64,000 bases of DNA, taken from NCBI RefSeq assembly GCF_003990725.2, contig NZ_CP030064.1:1798001-1862000 (forward strand), written 5' to 3'. This document shows, piece after piece, positions 16,403 through 24,011 of this stretch. Source of the stretch: Halorubrum sp. PV6. GTDB lineage: Archaea > Halobacteriota > Halobacteria > Halobacteriales > Haloferacaceae. A model generated the notes under the pieces. It made no database searches. It saw only the letters and a program-made list of their open reading frames with translations, and was not told the origin of the DNA. How positions within the stretch are numbered: the stretch's first letter is position 1; each line of letters begins with the position of its first letter. The translations under genes were made by a program, and so were the position numbers.

Positions 16403-17980
16403 ATGGACGAGGACACCCCCCGTACGGACGGCGGGACCGAGCGCGCGGAACCGACCGAAGACGTCGCGCTCGACCCGTGGGGGTCGGCGTCGGTCGGCGA
16501 CTACGCGGAGCTATTCGAGGAGTTCGGCATCGAGGCGTTCGACGACGTGGCCGACGACGTGGCCGACCCCCATTACCTGATGCGCCGCGGCGTCATCTTC
16601 GGACACCGCGAGTACGACGCGGTCGCAGAAGCGATGGCCAACGACGAACCCTTCGCCGCGCTCTCCGGCTTTATGCCCACGGGCGACCCGCACATCGGTC
16701 ACAAGCTCGTCTTCGACGAGATCATCTGGCACCAACAGCAGGGCGGCGACGCGTTCGGGCTGATCGCCGACCTGGAGGCGCACTCGGCCCGCGGGATGTC
16801 GTGGGACGAGATCGACGAGCACGCCCGCAACTACCTGCTCTCGCTGCTCGCGCTCGGCTTCGACGCCGAGGCGGGCGAGCTCTATCGACAGTCGGACAAC
16901 CGGGCGGTCCAGGACCTCGGCTTCGAACTCGGCTCGAAGGCGAACTTCTCCGAGTTCGAGGCGATCTACGGCTTCGACGGCGAGACCAACATCTCGCACA
17001 TGCAGAGCGTGATCACCCAGACCGCCGACATCCTCTACCCGCAGCTCGTCGACGAGCCGAAGCCGACCGTCATCCCCGTCGGCCCGGACCAGGACCCGCA
17101 CGTCCGCTTGACCCGCGATCTGGCGACTCGGGTGCGCTACTTCAAGGTGACAGAGGCGTTCGCGAGCTTCGAACTCGACGACGACGAGCGGCGGCTCGTC
17201 CGGGCGGCCTACGACGCGCTGGCGGCCGACGTCGACGACGCCGAGACCGACGTGCGGTGTGAGGACGCCGCCGCGTGGCTCGACGACTACGAGCCGCCCG
17301 AGTCGGTGGCCGACGCGAAGCCCGGCGCCCTCGACAAACTCAACGCCGGCGGCAAGGAGCCCCTCCGCCCCCGCGTGCGCTTCTTCGACCGCAACGCCAC
17401 TGACGCGGCGTTCGAGGCCCTGATCGAGGCGGTCGACGGCGACAAGCGCGTCTTCGACGGGCACGTCGACGCCTTCGACCTCACGCGGAGCGAGGCCGAG
17501 TCGCTCGCCCGCGAGGTGGAGATCGACCACGACGGGTTCGGCTTCCGCCAGCCCTCCTCGATCTACCACCGGTTCATGACCGGGCTCACGGGCGGGAAGA
17601 TGTCCTCGTCGGTCCCGGCGAGCCACATCTCGCTGCTCGACGACCCCGAGGACGGGTACGACAAGGTGAAAGCCGCGACGACCGGCGGGCGCGACACCGC
17701 CGACGAGCAGCGCGAGTTGGGCGGCGAGGCCGACGACTGCCCCGTCTACGAGCTGTACGCCTACCTGCTCGCGGGCGACGACGACGAGCTCACCAAGGAG
17801 GTCTACTCGGAGTGCGTGAACGGCGAGCGCCTCTGTGGCGGCTGCAAAGAGCAGGCCGCCGAACTCATGCGCGAGTTCCTCGAAGACCACCAGGCGAAGC
17901 GCGAGGAGGCCGAAGCGCTCCTCGACGACCTCGACATCGACCTGAACTCGGACCGGCGCGGCACCGGCGGCGAACACTGA
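16403..17980 (+). CDS. trpS: Tryptophanyl-tRNA synthetase
   Basis: Class I aminoacyl-tRNA synthetase charging tRNA-Trp. The 525-residue protein carries the HIGH-type motif PHIGH at 96-100 and the KMSKS equivalent KMSSS at 399-403. The N-terminal 40 residues and the spacing match the archaeal/eukaryotic type of TrpRS. An acidic segment around residues 265-320 between the motifs is longer than in many relatives. A T-rich TATA-like element precedes the ATG by about 28 nt. A C-terminal cluster CVNGERLCGGCKEQAAELM is of the kind seen in archaeal members. Confidence 0.96.
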   Translation: MDEDTPRTDGGTERAEPTEDVALDPWGSASVGDYAELFEEFGIEAFDDVADDVADPHYLMRRGVIFGHREYDAVAEAMANDEPFAALSGFMPTGDPHIGHKLVFDEIIWHQQQGGDAFGLIADLEAHSARGMSWDEIDEHARNYLLSLLALGFDAEAGELYRQSDNRAVQDLGFELGSKANFSEFEAIYGFDGETNISHMQSVITQTADILYPQLVDEPKPTVIPVGPDQDPHVRLTRDLATRVRYFKVTEAFASFELDDDERRLVRAAYDALAADVDDAETDVRCEDAAAWLDDYEPPESVADAKPGALDKLNAGGKEPLRPRVRFFDRNATDAAFEALIEAVDGDKRVFDGHVDAFDLTRSEAESLAREVEIDHDGFGFRQPSSIYHRFMTGLTGGKMSSSVPASHISLLDDPEDGYDKVKAATTGGRDTADEQRELGGEADDCPVYELYAYLLAGDDDELTKEVYSECVNGERLCGGCKEQAAELMREFLEDHQAKREEAEALLDDLDIDLNSDRRGTGGEH

Positions 17981-18026
17981 CCTCGGCGACGGGACGCGCG
18001 CTGTTGATGCCGATTTTTGCGTGTCC

Positions 18027-18398
18027 CTACAGTTCGTCGTGTAGGTAGGAGCCGACGTAGCCGCCGAGCGCGCTCAACGCGACGGTGTATACAATTCCAC
18101 CGACCACGATGATGGCACCGAAGACGACGACCCCACCGATCGCGAGGCCGGCTTCGAGCGGGAACCCGAAGAATCCCAAGAACGGGAGGAAGACCAGCCC
18201 GAGCAGGAGGAGCCCGACGACCGGAATCGACGCGATCAGTCCGGAGTACGCGCCGACGCGAAGCCCGGCCTCGCGGTCGCCGCCCTCCAGGTAGGCGGCG
18301 AGCGCGCCGCCGAGGACGGGTGAGATACCGGTAAACGAGAGGACGGCCGTCGCGACGGCGCCGATGAACGCGTTGAGGAGGGTGCTTTCGGTGTTCAC
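18027..18398 (-). CDS. DUF5518-type haloarchaeal membrane protein
   Basis: A 123-residue protein with an N-terminal AFIGAVATAVLSFTGISPVLGGALAAYLEGG stretch, then GAYSGLIASIP and two further hydrophobic helices. The GG-x-AAYLEGGDREAGLRVGAYSG pattern is what I associate with the halophile family DUF5518; its function is unknown. It starts with GTG and is divergent from the HerA-like ATPase gene. Confidence 0.75.
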   Translation of the reverse strand: MNTESTLLNAFIGAVATAVLSFTGISPVLGGALAAYLEGGDREAGLRVGAYSGLIASIPVVGLLLLGLVFLPFLGFFGFPLEAGLAIGGVVVFGAIIVVGGIVYTVALSALGGYVGSYLHDEL

Positions 18399-18523
18399 GC
18401 CCGAGCCGACTCGTGGCTACGGCATACGTCTTGCGGGTCCGACCCCCTCGAATCGGCCGGTCGTTCCGGCCAGCGACGCCCGCGAGCCGATACTTTATGA
18501 GGCGTGCGCTACCTGTCACGAGT

Positions 18524-20593
18524 ATGACCGAGCAGGAGACGATCCACGTCGCGGACGTCAGCGAGGGGATCGGCGGCGACGCGACGGCGGAGCCGGGATC
18601 GCCGGTGAAACTCCCGGTCGTCGACGTGCTCACCGGCCGTTCGTTTATAACGGGAAAAAGCGGGTCCGGCAAGAGCAACACCGCGAGCGTCGTCATCGAG
18701 AACTTGCTCTCGAACGGCTTCCCCGTCATGATCGTGGACACGGACGGGGAGTACTACGGCTTAAAAGAGGAGTACGAGATTCTCCACGCCGGCGCCGACG
18801 ACGAGTGCGACATCGTCGTCTCGCCGGAACACGCCGAGAAACTCGCGAACCTCGCCTTAGAGCAGAACGTCCCGATCATCCTCGATGTCTCCGGCTACCT
18901 CGAAGAGGAGACCGCGAACGAACTCCTCTTGGAGGTCGTCAAACAGCTGTTCGCGAAGGAGAAGCGCCTGAAGAAACCCTTCCTCCTCGTCGTCGAGGAG
19001 TGCCACGAGTACATCCCCGAGGGCGGCGGGATGGACGAGACGGGCAAGATGCTGATCAAGGTCGGGAAGCGCGGTCGGAAACACGGCCTCGGCATCGTCG
19101 GGATCAGCCAGCGCCCGGCCGACGTGAAGAAGGACTTCATCACCCAGTGCGACTGGCTCTGTTGGCACCGACTCACCTGGGACAACGACACGAAGGTGGT
19201 CGGGCGCATCCTCGGCTCGAAGTACGCGAGCGCGGTCGAGGACCTCGGCGACGGCGAGGCGTTCCTGATGACCGACTGGGACGAGTCGATCCGGCGGATC
19301 CAGTTCCATCGCAAGGAGACGTTCGACGCGGGCGCGACGCCCGGACTCGACGACTTCGAGCGCCCGGAGCTCAAGTCCGTCTCCAGCGACCTCGTCGGCG
19401 AACTGGAGTCCATCTCCGACGAGCAGGAGCGCCGCGAGTCCGAACTCGCCGACCTCCGACAGGAACTCGACAAACGCGACCAGCGGATCGCCGACCTCGA
19501 ACGCGAGTTGGAGGAGGCCCGAGACCTGAGCAACATGGCCGACCAGTTCGCGCAGGCGCTCCTCGGGAAGGCCGAGGCCCCGTACCGCGGCGGAACCGGG
19601 CGGCCGATGCCCGCTGGCGACGAAGCGGCCGCCGACGGCAGCGCCGACCAATCCGTACTTAAATCGTACGACGAGGCTGTCGCCGCGACAGAACAGAGTG
19701 CCAACGACGACCGTACCGAGGGTGCCATCGACAGCGAAGTCGCCGACGAGGACGACACCGTGGTCGAATCGGCGGCCGACGAAGACGACGGCGAGGCCGA
19801 TACCGACGCCCCCGAGGCGGTCGCTACGAGTACACCCGACGCCGACGCCCCCGAAGAGCCGCCGGTCGAGGACGTGGACCCGGTCACGCGCGCCGACGTA
19901 GCCGAGAGCGCGCTCCGCTTCGACGACGCCGTCGAACTCGGCACGCGGGAGGCGGTCATCGAGGAGTTGCGCCGCCGGATCGAGCGACTGCCGGAGCTCT
20001 CTCAGGGGATGCTCCGCCACTACCGCCGCGAGGGCGTCAGCGACCCGGTCGCGGCGCACATCGACGCCGGCGGCGACGGCGACTCCGGCCACGCGTACAG
20101 CCGTCATCGGCCGATTCGCCGGGCCGGACTGATCCGACACGCGGGCCGGGGACACTACACCTACGCGGTCCCCGACCTGATCCGCGAGGCGTACGCCGAC
20201 CGGCTCGACGAGGACCGCGTCCAGGAGATTGTGCGGGCCGTCGAGACCGAGTTCGTCCCGCCCGCCGAGCGGAGTTACCCGCCCGACGCCGACCCGGCCG
20301 AAGTCACGGACGATCCGGGCGCCGCCGGCGAAATCGGCGAAATCGGCGAGGCCGGCGGAACCGACGAAACCGGCACAACCGACCCGACCGACGCCGACTC
20401 CCCCTTCGACGAACTGATCGACGGCAGTGGCGACGCGGAACGCGGAGCGGCCGAGGCCGAGCGGGCCGACGCGGACCGGGCCGAGGCTGAGCGGGCCGAC
20501 GCCGAGGCGGAGCCGGACCGACGCCGCTCGGGGCTGAGCGAGGCCGCCCGCCGACTGGCGAAGCGCGGAACGAACCGCGACGGCGACGCGTAG
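18524..20593 (+). CDS. HerA-like / DUF87 ATPase with acidic linker and C-terminal domain
   Basis: A 689-residue P-loop ATPase of the HerA-FtsK superfamily. Walker A is GKSGSGKSN at 44-52, Walker B is FLLVVEECHEYIPEGG, and a sensor region QRPADVKKDFITQC follows. Residues about 300-350 form a coiled coil; then comes a long acidic linker, a second conserved region (ELSQGMLRHYRREGVSDPVA ... GLIRHAGRGHYTY) that may be a winged helix, and a repetitive Ala/Glu/Asp/Arg tail. Unlike canonical HerA it lacks a neighbouring NurA nuclease. A TATA-like TTTATG lies about 28 nt upstream of the ATG. Confidence 0.85.
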   Translation: MTEQETIHVADVSEGIGGDATAEPGSPVKLPVVDVLTGRSFITGKSGSGKSNTASVVIENLLSNGFPVMIVDTDGEYYGLKEEYEILHAGADDECDIVVSPEHAEKLANLALEQNVPIILDVSGYLEEETANELLLEVVKQLFAKEKRLKKPFLLVVEECHEYIPEGGGMDETGKMLIKVGKRGRKHGLGIVGISQRPADVKKDFITQCDWLCWHRLTWDNDTKVVGRILGSKYASAVEDLGDGEAFLMTDWDESIRRIQFHRKETFDAGATPGLDDFERPELKSVSSDLVGELESISDEQERRESELADLRQELDKRDQRIADLERELEEARDLSNMADQFAQALLGKAEAPYRGGTGRPMPAGDEAAADGSADQSVLKSYDEAVAATEQSANDDRTEGAIDSEVADEDDTVVESAADEDDGEADTDAPEAVATSTPDADAPEEPPVEDVDPVTRADVAESALRFDDAVELGTREAVIEELRRRIERLPELSQGMLRHYRREGVSDPVAAHIDAGGDGDSGHAYSRHRPIRRAGLIRHAGRGHYTYAVPDLIREAYADRLDEDRVQEIVRAVETEFVPPAERSYPPDADPAEVTDDPGAAGEIGEIGEAGGTDETGTTDPTDADSPFDELIDGSGDAERGAAEAERADADRAEAERADAEAEPDRRRSGLSEAARRLAKRGTNRDGDA

Positions 20594-20661
20594 GGCCGTT
20601 TCGGCGCGTCGCCGTCGCGGCCCTGCGTAACTTTATCTGGTAACGTCGCTCACCTTGGGTG

Positions 20662-22113
20662 ATGAACCGATCTCGACGAGCGTCACACGCGCTCGTCGTC
20701 GTCGCCCTCGCCGTCGTGATCGTCCTCGCCGGCTGTACGGGGGCGCCGGTCAGCGACCCGACCGCGACCGACGGCTCGTCCGAGGCGCCGTTGGACGACG
20801 CGGCGGAACCGGCGACGGCGAACGGCACGCTCGAAGTCCACTATATAAATGTCGGGCAGTCGGTCAGCACGCTCGTCGTGGGGTCGGGCGGCGAGACGCT
20901 GCTCGTCGACACCGGCCACTACAACGACGACGGCGAACACGTCCTCGCGTACCTCCGACGGCACGGGATAGAGCGGATCGACCACCTCGTCACCTCGCAC
21001 AACGACGCGGACCACATCGGCGGGAACGGGGCCGTCATCGACTACTACGAGACGGAGGCCGACGGGATCGGTGCGATCTACGATCCGGGGATCGCGGCGA
21101 GTACGCGCACCTACGGCGAGTACTTAGACGCCGTTGAGGAACACGACGTGACGCTGTACGAGACGCGGGCGGGCGATACGATCCCCTTCGGCGAGACCAC
21201 CGTCGACGTGCTCGGGCCGCCGGAGCCGTACCTCGAAGGCGGAGACCGAAACGAGAACAGCATCGTTCTCAAACTCACGCACGGCGACACGAGTCTCGTG
21301 CTGTCCGGCGACGCCGAAGACGACCAGGAGGCGTATCTCGTCGACGAGTACGGCGACCGGCTGCGGTCGACGGTGCTGAAGGCGGGCCACCACGGGTCGA
21401 GCAGTTCCTCGGGCGGCGCGTTCATCGACGCCGTGAACCCGCGGGTCGCGGTCGTCTCCAGCGCGTACGACTCACAGTACGGCCATCCCCACGAGGAGGT
21501 CCTCCGGCGCTTCGCCGACCGATCTATCCCGACGTACTGGACGGCGACGCACGGCGACATCGTCTTCGTCAGCGACGGCGCGACCGTCTCCGTGCGCACG
21601 CAGCGCGACGCTCCGACGGCCCCGCTGGCGCTCCGCGACGGCGACCCGGTCGAACCCGGAACGAGCGACGGAGTCGCGGAACGGGTCCAGATAACCGGCG
21701 GCGAGACCGTCGCCGTCGCCGACGGCGGCAGCGAGACGCCCGAGGGCGGTGCCGACGAGGGGTCGACCGCGGAATCTGACGGGGGGCTCGAACTCGCGAG
21801 GGTGAACGCCGACGCCGCGGGCGACGACGGAGCGAACCTCAACGACGAGTACGTCGTCTTCGAGAACGCGGGGAGCGACGCCCTCGATCTGTCCGGGTGG
21901 ACCGTGGCCGACGAGGCCGACAAACGCTACGTGATCCCGGACGGCGTAACGCTCGCGCCGGGCGAGACGCTGACGCTGTACACGGGAAGCGGCGCCGACA
22001 CCGACCGCGAACTCTACTGGGGCGCCGGCTCGCCGGTCTGGAACAACGCCGGCGACACCGTGTTCGTCACGACCGAGACCGGCGAGCGAGTCCTCGCGGA
22101 GTCGTACGAATGA
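20662..22113 (+). CDS. Secreted ComEC-like metallo-beta-lactamase lipoprotein with lamin-tail domain
   Basis: A 483-residue extracytoplasmic protein. The N-terminus has a signal peptide and lipobox VLAGC with lipidation at C25. Residues about 55-310 form an MBL-fold hydrolase like the C-terminal domain of ComEC (NVGQSVSTLVVGSGGETLLV, TSHNDADHIGG, LKAGHHGSSSSSGG). Residues about 375-483 are a lamin-tail domain (ANLNDEYVVFENAG, LDLSGWTVADEADKRYVIPD). The combination suggests surface nucleic-acid or phosphodiester hydrolysis. Its stop overlaps the DUF3006 gene start (ATGA). Confidence 0.85.
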   Translation: MNRSRRASHALVVVALAVVIVLAGCTGAPVSDPTATDGSSEAPLDDAAEPATANGTLEVHYINVGQSVSTLVVGSGGETLLVDTGHYNDDGEHVLAYLRRHGIERIDHLVTSHNDADHIGGNGAVIDYYETEADGIGAIYDPGIAASTRTYGEYLDAVEEHDVTLYETRAGDTIPFGETTVDVLGPPEPYLEGGDRNENSIVLKLTHGDTSLVLSGDAEDDQEAYLVDEYGDRLRSTVLKAGHHGSSSSSGGAFIDAVNPRVAVVSSAYDSQYGHPHEEVLRRFADRSIPTYWTATHGDIVFVSDGATVSVRTQRDAPTAPLALRDGDPVEPGTSDGVAERVQITGGETVAVADGGSETPEGGADEGSTAESDGGLELARVNADAAGDDGANLNDEYVVFENAGSDALDLSGWTVADEADKRYVIPDGVTLAPGETLTLYTGSGADTDRELYWGAGSPVWNNAGDTVFVTTETGERVLAESYE

Positions 22114-22409
22114 CCCGCATCGACCTCGCCGACGGCGCGTACACGGCGGTCGTCGATTCGGTGGAAGATGGCCTTGCGACCCTCTTTTTCGAGGCGGACG
22201 AGGAGACGGTCGGCGACGCCGTCGTCGACGCGGCTCAACTCCCGAAGGCGGGCCGACACGCGGACGCGATCGTGGCCGTCGAAATCGAGGACAACGCCAT
22301 CGCGACCGCGACGTACGACGCCGAGCGAACCGCGGCCCGCGCGGAGGCCGCACAGGACCGGTTCGACCGGCTGTCCCGCCGACCGCCGGGACGCGACAGC
22401 GAGGAGTGA
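22110..22409 (+). CDS. DUF3006-domain protein
   Basis: A 99-residue acidic protein whose first 70 residues (RIDLADGAYTAVVDSVEDGLATLFFE ...) match the small beta-barrel family DUF3006. Such genes are frequent companions of ComEC-like hydrolases in bacteria and archaea. It starts inside the stop codon of the upstream MBL lipoprotein gene, so the two are translationally coupled. The tail after residue 70 is rich in Ala and Arg. Function unknown; an accessory role to the hydrolase is the inference. Confidence 0.8.
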   Translation: MTRIDLADGAYTAVVDSVEDGLATLFFEADEETVGDAVVDAAQLPKAGRHADAIVAVEIEDNAIATATYDAERTAARAEAAQDRFDRLSRRPPGRDSEE

Positions 22410-22529
22410 GGCGGGTCGGACGAGGAGGTGGAGACGGCGTCAGTCGACGGCGAGCGAACGCGCTCGGACCGGCCGGACGGGGGAGCGGACCCGTTATTAT
22501 TATGTGGATTACCCGCATCAAGAACATCT

Positions 22530-24011
22530 ATGACTCCCGATAGTTTGCCGAAGACGCCGTCCGGGACGCCCGGCTTCGATGGCGTCTTGGCCGGCGGCGT
22601 CCCAGCGGGGCAGACGACGGTCGTGTTCGGCGGACCGGGGTCCGGGAAGACGATAGTCGCCTTGCAGTTCCTGGCCGCCGGCGACTCCGGGCTCTACGTC
22701 GGGTTCGAAGAGGCGGAAGACCAGCTCCGGCGAAACGCCGAGGCGCTGGGAATCGATCTCTCGGACGTTTCGGTGCTGGATTTAAGCCCCGCGGGCGAGC
22801 AGTTCTTCGACGACGACTCCTACACCGTCTTCCCGACCGAGGAGGTCGACGGCGAAGAGCTGTTAGGCCAGATCGGGTCGCGGCTCCGGGAGAGCGACGC
22901 CGACCGCCTCGTGATCGACCCGCTCTCGGAACTGCGGGCGCTGCTCCCCGACGACTTCCAGTTTCGGCGCAAGGTCGCGGCGCTTTTCAGCGCGCTCACG
23001 GAGCGGAACATCACGACGCTCTGTACCGCCCAACTGGGCGACCGACCGGCCGAGGACGACCTCCAGTTCCTCGCGAACACGGTCGTCGAACTCCGGAAGA
23101 CCACGGAGCGCCGGACCCTCGAAGTGACGAAGTACCGCGGGTCGGACTTCGCGAGCGGCTATCACACCCTGCGGATCCACGCCGGACGAGGGGCGGTCGT
23201 CTATCCGAAACTCGTCCCCGGCGACTACCACGAGGACTACGAGCGCACGCAGTTGCCCTCCGACGTCCCGAACCTCGACGACCTGCTCTCCGGCGGCATC
23301 CCCCGCGGCTCGGTGACGGTCATCTCGGGCCCCTCCGGCGTCGGCAAGACGACGACCGGCTCGCTGTTCCTGCAGGCCGCCGCGAAGCGGGGCGAGCGGG
23401 CCATCGGCTACCTCTTCGAGGAACTGCGCGCGGATTACCTCTATCGGAGCGAGCAGTTGGGGCTGGACGTGCGATCGCTCGTCGACGAAGGTACCCTCGA
23501 AATCGAGGAGGTGGAGGCGTTGAAACGGAGCCCCGACGAGTTCGCCACGCACGTCAGGGAGGCGGTCGAAGAGCGCGACATCGAGTTCGTGATGTTAGAC
23601 GGCGTTACGGGGTACCGACAGGGGCTCCGCGGCGACGACTCCGACGGGGCGTTGACCCGCGAACTCCACGCGCTCTGTCGATACCTGAAGCGCGTGGGCG
23701 TGACGGTGGTCCTCCTCGAAGAGGTGTCGTACGTGACCGGGGAGTTCTCGCCGACGGAACACCACATCAGCTACCTCGCGGACAACATCGTCTTCCTCCG
23801 GTACCTCGAAGTGGACGGCCGGCTGGAGAAGGCCATCGGCGTGTTGAAGATGCGGTACGGCGACTTCGACAACTCGCTGCGCGAACTGCGGATATCCAGC
23901 GACGGCCTCACGATCGGCGGCCCGCTCTCGGAGTACCACGGCCTGCTCACTGGGATGGCTAACCCGGCCAGTCGGTCGGATGACGACGACCCAGGCGACG
24001 CCGAGAGATGA
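22530..24011 (+). CDS. KaiC-family tandem RecA-like ATPase
   Basis: A 493-residue protein with two KaiC/RadA-type domains. Domain 1 starts TPSGTPGFDGVLAGGVPAG and has Walker A GGPGSGKT at 34-41 and Walker B RLVIDPLSEL. Domain 2 begins VPNLDDLLSGGIPRGSVTV with Walker A SGPSGVGKT at 266-274 and Walker B FVMLDGVTGY. It is the double-domain layout of circadian KaiC, but archaeal members mostly act as signalling ATPases rather than proven clocks. The start follows an A/T-rich promoter by about 30 nt. The last four bases overlap the sensor kinase gene. Confidence 0.92.
   Translation: MTPDSLPKTPSGTPGFDGVLAGGVPAGQTTVVFGGPGSGKTIVALQFLAAGDSGLYVGFEEAEDQLRRNAEALGIDLSDVSVLDLSPAGEQFFDDDSYTVFPTEEVDGEELLGQIGSRLRESDADRLVIDPLSELRALLPDDFQFRRKVAALFSALTERNITTLCTAQLGDRPAEDDLQFLANTVVELRKTTERRTLEVTKYRGSDFASGYHTLRIHAGRGAVVYPKLVPGDYHEDYERTQLPSDVPNLDDLLSGGIPRGSVTVISGPSGVGKTTTGSLFLQAAAKRGERAIGYLFEELRADYLYRSEQLGLDVRSLVDEGTLEIEEVEALKRSPDEFATHVREAVEERDIEFVMLDGVTGYRQGLRGDDSDGALTRELHALCRYLKRVGVTVVLLEEVSYVTGEFSPTEHHISYLADNIVFLRYLEVDGRLEKAIGVLKMRYGDFDNSLRELRISSDGLTIGGPLSEYHGLLTGMANPASRSDDDDPGDAER

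Noticed and set aside
22530-24011. A complete circadian clock (kaiABC)
   Set aside because: Only a KaiC-family protein is present; no kaiA or kaiB lies in the window and KaiC homologues are common in archaea without clocks.
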